64,000 nucleotides of DNA from Reyranella sp. (GTDB taxonomy: Bacteria > Pseudomonadota > Alphaproteobacteria > Reyranellales > Reyranellaceae), in contig NZ_JAFKJN010000012.1 in assembly GCF_017305915.1 (NCBI RefSeq), positions 1 through 64,000 of the forward strand, in the 5' to 3' direction. This document shows positions 7,984-18,055 of this stretch, piece after piece. The translations under genes and the position numbers were made by a program. Below the pieces are notes generated by a model. It saw only the letters and a program-made list of their open reading frames with translations. It did not search any database and was not told the DNA's origin. The first letter of the stretch is position 1. Each line of letters starts with the position of its first letter.

Positions 7984-8922
7984 ATGGCACGACAGATTGT
8001 CCATCGCCTGTTGATCTCGTTCCCCGCGCTGCTCGGGGTGCTGTTCCTGTGCTTCTGCCTGCTGCAGGTCGTGCCGGCCGATCCGGCGATGATCATCGCC
8101 GGGCCCGATGCCAAGGCCGACACCATCGCGGCGATCCGCCTGGAGCTCGGCCTCGACCGGCCGATCCCGATCCAGTTCCTCGACTATATCCTGCGGGTGC
8201 TGCGCGGCGATCTCGGCCGTTCGATCATCTCCAACAAGATGGTGAGCGAGGAGCTCGGCCTCACCATCGGTCCCACCGTCGAGCTGATGCTGGGGGCGAT
8301 GATCATGGCCGTGCCGGTCGGGCTGGCGCTCGGGACGCTGGCCGCCGTCAATCGCGGCCGGCTGACCGACCGGCTCATCATGGCCTTCTCGGTCGCCGGC
8401 GTGTCGATGCCGGTGTTCTTCATCGGCCTGATCCTGATCCAATATGTCGGCTTCAAGTGGGCGCTGCTGCCCTTCACCGGACGCACCGGACCGGTCTGGG
8501 CCGGCGGCCTGCCCAGCCTGATCCTGCCGGCGGTCACGCTGGGCGCGGTGCTGATCGGCCCGATCTCGCGGCTGACCCGCACCGCCGTGCTCGAGGTGCT
8601 GGGTGCCGACTTCGTGCGCACCGCCCGCGCCAAGGGCCTGCGCGAGACGGTGGTGATCGTCCATCACGCGCTGCGTAACGCGCTGATCCCGGTGGTGACC
8701 CTGATCGGCCTGCAGGCGGCGTTCCTGCTGGGCGGCGCGGTCGTCACCGAGACCATGTTCTCCTGGCCGGGCGTCGGGCGGCTCGCGGTCGGCGCCATCG
8801 TGTCGAGCGATTTCCCGACGGCGCAGGGCGCGATCATGATCCTCGCGCTGGCCTTCCTGCTGATCAACCTGCTGGTCGACGTGCTCTACGTCTATCTGGA
8901 TCCCCGAGTTCAACGAACATGA
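7984..8922 (+). CDS. ABC transporter permease, DppB/OppB type
   Basis: A 312-residue inner-membrane subunit of a dipeptide/oligopeptide-type importer. It has an N-terminal membrane segment (LLISFPALLGVLFLCFCLLQ), the periplasmic loop ending GDLGRSI typical of DppB, and about six membrane helices. The cytoplasmic EAA loop that contacts the ATPases is around DFVRTARAKGLRETVVIVHH. Good ribosome site GGAGGCA upstream of ATG 7984. First gene of a six-gene operon (two permeases, two binding proteins, two ATPases). The substrate is not predictable; peptides, nickel and opines are all known for this class. Confidence 0.9.
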   Translation: MARQIVHRLLISFPALLGVLFLCFCLLQVVPADPAMIIAGPDAKADTIAAIRLELGLDRPIPIQFLDYILRVLRGDLGRSIISNKMVSEELGLTIGPTVELMLGAMIMAVPVGLALGTLAAVNRGRLTDRLIMAFSVAGVSMPVFFIGLILIQYVGFKWALLPFTGRTGPVWAGGLPSLILPAVTLGAVLIGPISRLTRTAVLEVLGADFVRTARAKGLRETVVIVHHALRNALIPVVTLIGLQAAFLLGGAVVTETMFSWPGVGRLAVGAIVSSDFPTAQGAIMILALAFLLINLLVDVLYVYLDPRVQRT

Positions 8923-8935
8923 GGGCGCAGCGGTC

Positions 8936-9811
8936 ATGAGCGTCGAAGCCCTCGGCACCGCGCAAGCCCCCGCACCGGCCGGCCGCGCCGGCGTGCTGCG
9001 CCGGCTGATGCGCGACAAGGTCGCCGCCATCGCCGCGATCGCGCTGACCCTGATCGTGCTGGCCGCGATCGCAGCACCGCTGATCGCGCCGTACGATCCC
9101 TACTTCACCGACCTCACCAAGGTGATGCAGCCGCCGAACGAGACCAACTGGTTCGGCACCGACAATACCGGCCGCGACATCCTGAGCCGCGTCCTCTACG
9201 GCACGCGCAGCACGCTGATGCTGGGCCTGATCGGCGTGATCGTCGGCGGCCTGCTGGGCGGCGTGCTCGGCATCCTGGCGGCGTTCTACCCGAGGCTCGA
9301 CGGCTGGATCATGCGGCTGGTCGACATCATGCTGGCGTTCCCCGCGATCCTGATCGGCCTCGCGGTCGCGGCGATCTTCGGCGCCGGCCTCACCGCCGTG
9401 GTGATCGCGCTGGTGGTGGCGACGGTGCCCGACGTGGCCCGCGTCGCCCGCGGCGCTGCGGTCGGCGTGATGGGCCAGGAATTCATCGAGGCCGGCCGCG
9501 CAGTCGGCGTCTCGGACTCGACGCTGATCTGGCGCTACCTGACGCTCAACTGCATCTCGACCATCTTCGTGTTCCTGACCTTGCGCTTCGGCCAGATCAT
9601 CCTGATCGGCTCGGCGCTGGGCTTCCTCGGCATGGGCGCGCAGCCGCCGACCGCCGAGCTCGGCATGATGGCCGCGCAAGGCCGCGACTTCCTGTTCATG
9701 GCGCCGCACATCGCGACGATCCCGAGTCTTGCGATCTTCGTCATCGTGCTGGCGGCCAACCTTCTGGGCGACGCGCTGCGCGACGTCCTCGATCCGAGGC
9801 TGCAGCAATGA
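8936..9811 (+). CDS. ABC transporter permease, DppC/OppC type
   Basis: A 291-residue second permease of the same importer. The N-terminus has the OppC-type cytoplasmic region and first membrane helix (IAAIALTLIVLAAIAAPLIA). NWFGTDNTGRDILSRVLYGTR near residue 70 is the DppC family hallmark, and the EAA loop is around EFIEAGRAVGVSDSTLIWRY. It starts 13 bp after the DppB-type gene and overlaps the first binding-protein gene by ATGA. Confidence 0.9.
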   Translation: MSVEALGTAQAPAPAGRAGVLRRLMRDKVAAIAAIALTLIVLAAIAAPLIAPYDPYFTDLTKVMQPPNETNWFGTDNTGRDILSRVLYGTRSTLMLGLIGVIVGGLLGGVLGILAAFYPRLDGWIMRLVDIMLAFPAILIGLAVAAIFGAGLTAVVIALVVATVPDVARVARGAAVGVMGQEFIEAGRAVGVSDSTLIWRYLTLNCISTIFVFLTLRFGQIILIGSALGFLGMGAQPPTAELGMMAAQGRDFLFMAPHIATIPSLAIFVIVLAANLLGDALRDVLDPRLQQ

Positions 9812-11370
9812 TCAAAGCCTTGTTGGGTGCCGCGTTCGCCTTGGGTATCGCCACGTCCGCAACGGCACAGACCCTCAACATGATGAAGGGCGTCGACGCG
9901 CCGCACTACGATGCGCAGCGCACGACCTGGGGTCCGACCTCCGACATCGTCAACATGATCCAGGACACGCTGGTGGCGCTCGACTGGGACGGCAAGACGC
10001 CGATCCCCTATCTCGCCAAGTCGTGGACGGTCAGCCCCGACGGCAAGCTCTACACCTTCAAGCTGCGCGACGACGTCACCTTCTGCAGCGGCAAGAAGCT
10101 GACCGCCGAGGACGTGGTCTTCACCTTCAAGCGGCTGAAGAGCCCGGAGATCAAGGGCCCCTTCGCCTGGCGCGCCGGCACCCTCAAGGATGTGCGGGCC
10201 GCCGATCCCTACACCGTCGCGTACGAGCTGGCCGAGCCGTTCTCCGAGCTGCTGCTGCAGCTCACCATGTTCACCAACGCCATCCTCAACAAGGACAATG
10301 TCGAGGCGCTGGGCAAGGACTACGGCGTCAAGGGCGCCGACGGCACCGGGCCGTGGTGCCTGGAGTCCTGGCAGCCGCGCACGCACATCACGCTGAAGCG
10401 CCACGACGCCTACCGCTGGGGCCCCTCGATGTACCAGAACAAGGGCCCGGTGAAGTTCGAGAAGCTGGTGATCAAGATCGTGCCGAAGGACTCGAGCCGC
10501 GTCGCGGCGATGATGGCCGGGCAGTTCGACACCACCCACCAGTTCCCGACGCAGTTCATCGCCCAGGCCAAGACCGCGCCGATGCTGACCGTCAACGAGG
10601 CCAAGCCCAACTTCCAGCTCCTCTATTTCGGCTTCAAGACGACCCGGCCGATGGTCGCCGACAAGCGGGTGCGCGAGGCGATGAGCATCGCCATCGACCG
10701 CGCCGCCATCGCCAAGAGCATCCTGCTGGGCAACGCCGAAGCAGCTTTCACCATCGTCGACCCCGGGGCGCAAGACCACGACCCGAAGACCGCCGGCATC
10801 GTCAAGCAGGACCCCGAGCGGGCCAAGAAGCTGCTCGACGAGGCCGGCTGGAAGCCCGGCGCCGACGGCATCCGCGAGAAGGACGGCGTGAAGCTGGCGC
10901 CCAAGGTCTACTACACGGCCAACGCCAACTCCGCCCGCGTCGCCGAGGCGATCCAGGGTTACCTGCGCAAGGTCGGCGTCGACTGGAAGCTGCAGCCCTG
11001 GGACTCGACCATCGCGCCGGTGAAGATGGCCGAGCAGGACTACGAGATCTGGTCGGTCACCGTGCCGTATCTCTCGGCCGGCGACCTGATGAACATCTAC
11101 TTCGACTCGGCGAACATCCCGACGCCCAACCGCATGAACTGGAAGGACGCCGAGACCGACCAGTGGCTGAAGCAGGGCCGTGCCGCGCTGACCGCCGAGG
11201 AGCGCACGCGCTTTTACGCCCAGGTGCAGCAGAAGGTGATGACAGAGCATCTGTGGATGCCGGTGCTCAACATCGCCATGTACGAGGTCTCGAACAAGAA
11301 GCTGAAGGGCATGCGCCCGCACATGATCTACCAGAACACTTTCTACAAGGGGCTGGACGCCTCCTTCTGA
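9808..11370 (+). CDS. ABC transporter substrate-binding protein (family 5), first of two tandem copies
   Basis: A 520-residue secreted periplasmic protein of the SBP_bac_5 (DppA/OppA) family. The signal peptide ends near ATSATAQ at about residue 20. The mature protein carries the family landmarks [33 protein letters not shown] and [14 protein letters not shown]. It captures the ligand for the adjacent permeases. The gene overlaps the permease gene by ATGA. It is strikingly similar along its whole length to the next gene, so the pair is a recent tandem duplication. Confidence 0.9.
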   Translation: MIKALLGAAFALGIATSATAQTLNMMKGVDAPHYDAQRTTWGPTSDIVNMIQDTLVALDWDGKTPIPYLAKSWTVSPDGKLYTFKLRDDVTFCSGKKLTAEDVVFTFKRLKSPEIKGPFAWRAGTLKDVRAADPYTVAYELAEPFSELLLQLTMFTNAILNKDNVEALGKDYGVKGADGTGPWCLESWQPRTHITLKRHDAYRWGPSMYQNKGPVKFEKLVIKIVPKDSSRVAAMMAGQFDTTHQFPTQFIAQAKTAPMLTVNEAKPNFQLLYFGFKTTRPMVADKRVREAMSIAIDRAAIAKSILLGNAEAAFTIVDPGAQDHDPKTAGIVKQDPERAKKLLDEAGWKPGADGIREKDGVKLAPKVYYTANANSARVAEAIQGYLRKVGVDWKLQPWDSTIAPVKMAEQDYEIWSVTVPYLSAGDLMNIYFDSANIPTPNRMNWKDAETDQWLKQGRAALTAEERTRFYAQVQQKVMTEHLWMPVLNIAMYEVSNKKLKGMRPHMIYQNTFYKGLDASF

Positions 11371-11384
11371 CCGGGAGAACGACC

Positions 11385-12955
11385 ATGTTGCGAGTTGTAC
11401 GGAGTGCGGTCGCGTTGCTTGGCGCCTGTGCGTTGGGAGCCACAGCCGAGGCGCAGACCCTGCGCATGATGAAGTCGCTCGATGCGCCGCACTATGACGG
11501 CGCGCGCACGACCTGGTCGCCGTCGTCCGACATCGTCAACATGATCCAGGACACGCTGGTGGCGATGGACTGGGACGGCAAGACCGCCGTCCCCTACCTC
11601 GCCAAGTCGTGGACCGTCAGCCCCGACGGCAAGCTCTACACCTTCAAGCTGCGCGACGACGTGAGCTTCTGCAGCGGCAAGAAGTTCACCGCCGACGATG
11701 TCGTCTACTCCTTCAAGCGGCTGGTCAGCCCCGAGCTCAAGGCGCCGCTCGCCTGGCGCGCCGGCGAGCTCGAGGATATCCGCAGCCTCGACCCCTACAC
11801 CGTCGAGTACGAGCTCAAGGAGCCGTTCTCCGACCTGCTGCTCAACCTCACCATGTTCACCACCGCGATCCACAACAAGGAGAGCGTCGAGGCGCTGGGC
11901 AAGGACTACGGCGTCAAGGCGATCGACGGCACCGGCCCGTGGTGCTTCGACAGCTGGCAGCCGCGCACCGAGATCGTGCTGAAGCGCCACGACGCCTACA
12001 AATGGGGCCCGTCGCTGTACCAGAACAAGGGCCCGGTGAAGTTCGAGAAGCTGTCGATCAAGATCGTGCCCGAGGATTCGAGCCGCCTCGCCGCCATGAT
12101 GGCCGGCCAGTTCGACGTCACCCACCAGATGCCGTTGCAGTTCCTGCAGCAGGTCAAGGCGGCGCCGATGCTGACCGTGCAGGAGGCCAAGCCCAACTTC
12201 CAGCTCCTGTACTACGGCTACAAGTCCAACCGCCCGATGGTCGCCGACAAGCGGGTGCGCGAGGCGATGAACATCGCCATCAACCGCGCCGAGATCGTCA
12301 AGGGCATCGCGCTGGGCAACGCCGAGCCCGCCTACACCTACATCGACGACAAGGCGCTCGACTTCGCCGCCGGGACCAAGGGCATGATCAAGGAGGACGT
12401 CGAGCGGGCCAGGAAGCTGCTCGACGAGGCCGGCTGGAAGGTCGGCGCCGACGGCATCCGCGAGAAGGACGGGGTGAAGCTGGCGCCGCGCGTGCTGTTC
12501 ACCCAGGTCGGCCTGTTCCCCCGCATCTCCGAGGCGATCCAGGGCTACATGCGCAAGATCGGCGTCGACTGGAAGATCGTCGGCTTCGATTCGACCATCG
12601 CGCCGGCCGAGATGGCCAAGCAGGACTACGAGCTGTGGACCGTCACCTTCCCCTACATGTCGGCCGGCGACCTGCTCAACTTCTACTTCGACTCGCGCAA
12701 CATGCCGGCGCCCAACCGCATGAACTGGAACGACCCGCAGACCGACGAGCTGCTGCACAAGGGCAAGGCGGCGCTGGGCGAGGCCGACCGCGCCAAATAC
12801 TACGGCCTCGCCCAGGAGCGGGTGACGTCGGAGCATCTCTGGATGCCGGTGATGAACGTCGGCATGTACGTCACCAGCAACAAGAAGCTGAAGGGCGTGC
12901 GGCCGCACATGCTCTACCAGAACACCTTCTACAAGGGCCTGGACTACTCCTTCTG

Positions 12956-12956
<1 letters not shown>
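11385..12956 (+). CDS. ABC transporter substrate-binding protein (family 5), second of two tandem copies
   Basis: A 523-residue SBP_bac_5 protein with a signal peptide ([19 protein letters not shown], cleavage near residue 24). Nearly every block of the preceding protein recurs, for example [35 protein letters not shown] and [17 protein letters not shown] C-termini ([11 protein letters not shown] here, [11 protein letters not shown] there). The start is ATG 11385 after a GGGAGAA ribosome site; the longer open frame upstream is a shadow of the first copy. It overlaps the next ATPase gene (TGATG). Confidence 0.9.
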
Positions 12957-13935
<979 letters not shown>

Positions 13936-13939
<4 letters not shown>

Positions 13940-15012
13940 CCGATGCGCCCGTCCTCCAGGTCGACGGCCTGGTCAAGCATTTCCCGGTCACGCGCGGCGT
14001 GGTGCGTCGCAAGCTGGTCGGGCTGGTGCGCGCGGTCGAAGATGTGAGCTTCGAGATCGGCCGCGGCGAGACGCTCGCCCTGGTGGGCGAATCGGGCTGC
14101 GGCAAGTCGACGACCGGCCGGCTGGTCCTGCGCCTGATGGACCCGACCGCGGGCTCGGTGCGCTTCAAGGGCGAAGAGATCGCGACCCTCGACAAGGGCG
14201 CGCTGCGCCGCCTGCGCCGCCACATGCAGATCATCTTCCAGGACCCCTACGCCTCGCTCAATCCGCGCATGACGGTGGGCGAGATCCTGGCCGAGCCGCT
14301 GAACGTGCACGCGATCGGCGACGAGGTCTCGCGGCGCCGGCGGGTCAGCGAGCTGCTCGAGGTCGTGGGCCTGCTGCCCGAGCATGCCCGTCGCTACCCG
14401 CACCAGTTCTCCGGCGGCCAGCGCCAGCGCATCGGCATCGCCCGCGCGCTCGCGGTCAATCCCGACCTGATCGTGTGCGACGAGCCGGTGTCGGCGCTCG
14501 ACGTCTCGATCCAGGCGCAGATCGTCAACCTCCTGCAGAACCTGCAACAGCGCTTCGGCCTCTCCTACCTGTTCATCGCCCACGATCTCGCGGTGGTGAA
14601 GCACATCAGCGACCGCGTGGCGGTGATGTATCTCGGCAAGCTGGTCGAGATCGCCGACAAGAAGACGCTCTACGCCCGGCCCTTGCACCCCTACACCCAG
14701 GCCCTGCTGTCGGCGATCCCGCGGCCCGATCCCTCGGCCTGTGTCGAGCGCATCGTGCTGACAGGCGACGTGCCGAGCCCGTTCATGCCGCCCTCGGGCT
14801 GCCGCTTCCACACCCGCTGCGCGCACGCGCAAGCGCGCTGCAAGACCGAGGAGCCCAAGCTGCGCGAGGCCAAGCCGGGTCATCGCGTCGCCTGCCACTT
14901 CTTCGAGAGCCTGCCGATGCCCGCGATCGCCGCCCGGGCCGGCCCGGCCAAGGGCAAATTCGCCGAGCGCCTGGTCGCCTTCGAACGGGCCAAGGCGCAG
15001 CTCGCGCGCTGA
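13936..15012 (+). CDS. ABC transporter ATP-binding protein, DppF type
   Basis: A 358-residue second ATPase of the importer, last gene of the operon, overlapping the DppD-type gene by ATGA. Walker A is [13 protein letters not shown]-loop [13 protein letters not shown], signature FSGGQRQR, Walker [13 protein letters not shown], switch IAHDLA. The C-terminal cysteine motif is [14 protein letters not shown]. It has about 35 extra residues after the usual DppF end (from [12 protein letters not shown]), rich in Ala and Lys. Confidence 0.92.
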
Positions 15013-15117
15013 CACCGTCCGCCCCGAGTCCGGTCCCGTATTCCGGACTCGCCGGACGAACAAAACGCCGGCCCGCTTGGGTTTCAGGCGATTCGTCCGG
15101 AAATCCCGCCACCCCCC

Positions 15118-15150
15118 GATATCAATGATATCAGTGATAGCATTGATATC
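15118..15150. repeat. inverted repeat between convergent genes
   Basis: Perfect 10-bp arms GATATCAATG (15118-15127) and CATTGATATC (15141-15150) with a further TGATA between them. It lies between the stops of the DppF-type and EipB-like genes. No U-tract follows, so it is a weak terminator; the repeated TGATATCA words also resemble an operator. Its role is unknown. Confidence 0.45.
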
Positions 15151-15156
15151 ATCTCC

Positions 15157-15960
15157 TCAGTCGCACTTCGGCGCCGGGAACAGGGTGACCTCGCGGGCCT
15201 CGAGCAGCAGGCCGACATTCTGCCGCTTGATCAGCCGGCGCAGGATCGCGCCCGATTCGTGCAGCAGCCAGAACTCGTCGCCGAACTCGTTGAAGTCGCC
15301 GACCCGGCGGCGCACCGCGAAGACGCGGCCCTTGGCGAAGTCCTTGTCGGAGGTCTTGAGGTCCTTCGGGAGAGCGGTCGGGATCCCCTGCTCCGGCGGC
15401 AGGCGCTGGAAGCGCTCCACGATCGGCTTGTGGAAGCGCAGCATCTCGACGGTCTTGATCTCGATCGGGTCGGGCTGGTTGGCGAGCAGCGCATCGACCA
15501 GCGCGGCCCGCGCCGCGGCCGGCGGCAGGGTGCCGGCCGGCAGGTCGCTGGTCTGCTTGTAGGTGCCGAGATCGGCGCGCAGCCTGCCGCCGTCAGGGCC
15601 GATCGTCGCCTTGATCGTGGCCGACGTGTTGCGCGCGTTCAGCCGCGTGCGCGCCTGGTAGGCGAGCTGCGCGCCGTCGAGCGGCTCGGTCGCGGTCAGC
15701 CGTTCCTCGATCCGGTCGGCCTTGTCGCCGAGCTGCTTGGAAGCGCCCGGGCTCTTGTCGATACCGAACTGGTAGACCTCGCCCAGGGTCCAGCCCTGGC
15801 AGCTCTTCGTCAGGCTGTAGGTGCCCGTCCCTTCGGCGTAGACGCCCTTCTCGGCATCGGCCGGCAGCTTGACCTCGTAGGACACCGCGTGGCTCGTCAC
15901 CCCGGCCTCAGCGGCGGGACCCAACACCATCGCCAGCAGGAAAACGGCCCGCCGAATCAT
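15157..15960 (-). CDS. DUF1849 family periplasmic protein, EipB-like
   Basis: A 267-residue exported protein. The signal peptide is MIRRAVFLLAMVLGPAAEA, followed by SHAVSYEVKLPA and the pattern YAEGTGTYSLTKSCQGWTLG, like the start of DUF1849 proteins. Cys54 and Cys266, the latter two residues from the end, match the two cysteines that form a disulphide in Brucella EipB, an envelope-integrity protein conserved in alphaproteobacteria. An upstream in-frame start at 16038 adds 26 residues that do not look like signal sequence, so ATG 15960 is preferred. The family assignment is from memory of the pattern and is moderately secure. Confidence 0.6.
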   Translation of the reverse strand: MIRRAVFLLAMVLGPAAEAGVTSHAVSYEVKLPADAEKGVYAEGTGTYSLTKSCQGWTLGEVYQFGIDKSPGASKQLGDKADRIEERLTATEPLDGAQLAYQARTRLNARNTSATIKATIGPDGGRLRADLGTYKQTSDLPAGTLPPAAARAALVDALLANQPDPIEIKTVEMLRFHKPIVERFQRLPPEQGIPTALPKDLKTSDKDFAKGRVFAVRRRVGDFNEFGDEFWLLHESGAILRRLIKRQNVGLLLEAREVTLFPAPKCD

Positions 15961-16052
15961 GGCCTTTCGCTTAGGCGAATCCGACGCCACGGGCAATGCT
16001 GGCAATGTATCTGGGCGGTCCGATATGATTGCCTTCATACCGCGAGAACATC

Positions 16053-16325
16053 ATGCCCAAGGCCACCAAGCGTACGTTCAGTCTGCCGGCCGAGCAGACC
16101 GCCGACTCCAAGGTCGAGGCCGGCGCGTATGCCTCCGGCTCCGAAGTCGTCCGCGACGGCCTGCATGCCTTGCAGGAGAGAAACGCGGCCGCCGAACGGT
16201 GGCTGATCGAAGAGGTCGCTCCTGTCTATGACGCGATGAAGGCGAACCCCAAGCGTGCCCTTCCGGCCAAATCCGTCTTTGCGGAGGCACGCGCTCGATA
16301 CACGAAGCGCAAGAGTCGTCGTTGA
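16053..16325 (+). CDS. parD: type II antitoxin, ParD/CC2985 family
   Basis: A 90-residue ribbon-helix-helix antitoxin. The N-terminal DNA-binding part is TKRTFSLPAEQTADSKVEAGAYASGSEVVRDGLHALQ (given in parts: TFSLPAEQ, AGAYASGSEVVRDGL), followed by a helical toxin-binding tail. It should repress its own promoter and neutralise ParE. The stop overlaps the toxin start by 4 bp (TTGA). The partner toxin is frameshifted, so the antitoxin now appears to be an orphan or remnant. Confidence 0.85.
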   Translation: MPKATKRTFSLPAEQTADSKVEAGAYASGSEVVRDGLHALQERNAAAERWLIEEVAPVYDAMKANPKRALPAKSVFAEARARYTKRKSRR

Positions 16326-16540
16326 AACGGCGCACCGTCGCGTTCGCGTCGGAGGCGCGCCGCGACTTGCTCGAACTCGGCGACTGGATCGCGGAGCGTA
16401 CAGGAATCGAAACCGCATTGAGCTATGTGGCCGGCTCGAAGCCTGCTGTATGGGCTTCGAGATCAGCGGCGAACGCGGTCATCGCCGCGATGACATCCGA
16501 CCCGGTTTGCGGATCACCGGCTTCGGACGGCGAGTGCTAG
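16322..16540 (+). pseudogene. parE: type II toxin ParE, frameshifted and 3'-truncated
   Basis: The first 37 codons encode a normal ParE N-terminus (FASEARRDLLELGDWIAERT and ALSYV). At about 16431 the frame shifts; the shifted frame continues with the ParE core RLEACCMGFEISGERGH then RRDDIRPGLRITGFGRRV. One base missing in GTG-G?C-CGG explains it. After GRRV the expected last about 25 codons are absent, because the sequence runs directly into the 3' end of nrdB on the other strand. Without the C-terminal strand and helix the toxin should be inactive even if the frameshift were a sequencing error. Confidence 0.8.
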
Positions 16541-17499
16541 CTGAACGCCTCTTCCCACGACCCCCGCGTCGAGGCCTTGGAGTATTCGGTCGAGCGGTTC
16601 TCGAAGAAGTTGGTGTGCTCGACGGCGTTCAGCATCTGGTCCATCCAGGGCAGCGGGTTCTTCGCGTCCTTGGCGTAGATCGGCTGCAGGCCGAGCTGGA
16701 TAAGGCGGCGGTCGGCGATGAAGCGGATGTAGCGCTTCACGTCGGTCGCGGTCATGCCCTCGATGCCGCCGAGCTCGAAGGCGAGGTCGATGAAGGCGTC
16801 CTCGTGGTCGACGATGGTCGAGCAGGCGACGTAGATCTCGCGCTGCAGCGGCTCGGTCCAGATCTCCGGGTTCTCCTGCACGAAGGTGCGGAACAGCTTG
16901 ACGATCGAGTTGCAGTGCAGCGTCTCGTCGCGCACCGACCACGACACGATCTGGCCCATGCCCTTCATCTTGTTGAAGCGCGGGAAGTTCATCAGCATCG
17001 CGAACGAGGCGAAGAGCTGCAGGCCCTCGGTGAAGGCGCCGAACACCGCCAGCGTCTTGGCGATGTCGGCCTTCGAGGAGACGTTGAACTCCTGCATGTA
17101 GTCGTACTTGTCCTTCATCTCCTTGACGGTGAGGAAGGCCGAGTACTCGGTCTCGGGCATGCCGATCGTGTCGAGCAGGTGGCTGTAGGCCGCGACGTGC
17201 ACCGTCTCCATGGCGGAGAAGGCGGCCAGCATCATCTGCACCTCGGTCGGCTTGAAGACGCGGCTGTAGTGCCGCATGTAGCAGTTGTTCACCTCGACGT
17301 CGGCCTGGGTGAAGAAGCGGAAGATCTGCGTCAGCAGGTGGCGCTCGCTGTCGGAGAGCTTGTTGCGCCAGTCCTTGACGTCGTCGGCCAGCGGCACCTC
17401 CTCCGGCAGCCAGTGGATGCGCTGCTGCGTCAGCCACGCATCGTAGGCCCAGGGATAGTGGAACGGCTTGTAGATCGGCTTGGCGTCGAGGAGGGACAT
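16537..17499 (-). CDS. nrdB: ribonucleoside-diphosphate reductase class I, beta subunit
   Basis: A 320-residue ferritin-like subunit that carries the dimetal centre and radical for dNTP synthesis. Metal ligands can be placed: D67 in TQADVEVNN, E98 and H101 in AMETVH, and E/H in SVRDETLHC. Tyr105 (ETVHVAAY) sits at the radical-tyrosine spacing of E. coli Tyr122, so a tyrosyl-radical enzyme is likely. The C-terminal tail that docks to the alpha subunit is short (GSWEEAFS). It is separated from the small upstream gene by a 29-bp-arm palindrome, and its 3' end touches the broken parE. Confidence 0.93.
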   Translation of the reverse strand: MSLLDAKPIYKPFHYPWAYDAWLTQQRIHWLPEEVPLADDVKDWRNKLSDSERHLLTQIFRFFTQADVEVNNCYMRHYSRVFKPTEVQMMLAAFSAMETVHVAAYSHLLDTIGMPETEYSAFLTVKEMKDKYDYMQEFNVSSKADIAKTLAVFGAFTEGLQLFASFAMLMNFPRFNKMKGMGQIVSWSVRDETLHCNSIVKLFRTFVQENPEIWTEPLQREIYVACSTIVDHEDAFIDLAFELGGIEGMTATDVKRYIRFIADRRLIQLGLQPIYAKDAKNPLPWMDQMLNAVEHTNFFENRSTEYSKASTRGSWEEAFS

Positions 17500-17568
17500 G
17501 GCTTCTAGCTACTCGCGGCGGGGCGGGATGGGTATGGGCTGACTACGTGGATTTCGGGGACATCCCAT

Positions 17569-17634
17569 GTCATCCCGAGCGTAGCGAGGGATCTATGTGG
17601 GTCAGCATAGATCCCTCGCTACGCTCGGGATGAC
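17569..17634. repeat. 29-bp perfect inverted repeat (REP-like intergenic element)
   Basis: Left arm 17569-17597, right arm 17606-17634, 8-base loop. The arm begins GTCATCCCGAGCGTAGCGAG and ends GGATCTATG. It lies between nrdB and the small upstream gene, and could attenuate or terminate the nrdA transcript. This word type is widespread in bacterial intergenic regions. Confidence 0.85.
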
Positions 17635-17655
17635 ACGGCGGCCGGCTTCGGCATC

Positions 17656-18036
17656 TCAGCGCCAGCCTTCGTTCAACGGCGGCTTGAGCGCCTCGATCAG
17701 CCAGGCCTCGTCGGCCACCGCCCCCCGCCGCACCAGGACGTGGGTCGCGCCGTAGCCGATCGCCGTGCCGATCTTGTGCTGCGCCTGCGCGCCGACATAG
17801 AGCACGCGCCAGCCGCGGCCGTGGCGATAGGCGAAGGCGTAGAGCGCGCCCGGCAGGGTCAGCCGCGTGCCGAGCGGCTGGACCTCGAAGGCGAGCGACC
17901 GGCTCGACAGCCGCGCCGTCTCGGCGGCCGGCCTGAGCCAGGCGGCAATCAGCCGGTGCAGGAACGAACCGATCCGATCGGTCGAGCCCAGCGCGACATC
18001 GCCGGCGGGTGACAAGGTGCGTGGCATGTCCGACAT
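17656..18036 (-). CDS. hypothetical protein between nrdA and nrdB, possible diverged GIY-YIG-like domain
   Basis: A 126-residue protein I do not recognise with confidence. The N-terminal half is helical (DRIGSFLHRLIAAWLRPAAE). The C-terminal half has ALYAFAYRHGRGWRVLYVG, then GATHVLVRRGAVADEAWLIE and ALKPPLNEG. The YVG plus WLIEALKPPLN pattern recalls GIY-YIG domains, but the catalytic arginine is unclear. It begins 20 bp after nrdA on the same strand, so it is probably co-transcribed. A start four codons later (ATG, MPRTLSP) is also possible. Confidence 0.6.
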   Translation of the reverse strand: MSDMPRTLSPAGDVALGSTDRIGSFLHRLIAAWLRPAAETARLSSRSLAFEVQPLGTRLTLPGALYAFAYRHGRGWRVLYVGAQAQHKIGTAIGYGATHVLVRRGAVADEAWLIEALKPPLNEGWR

Positions 18037-18055
18037 CAGCCTGCCCCCCGTGAGC

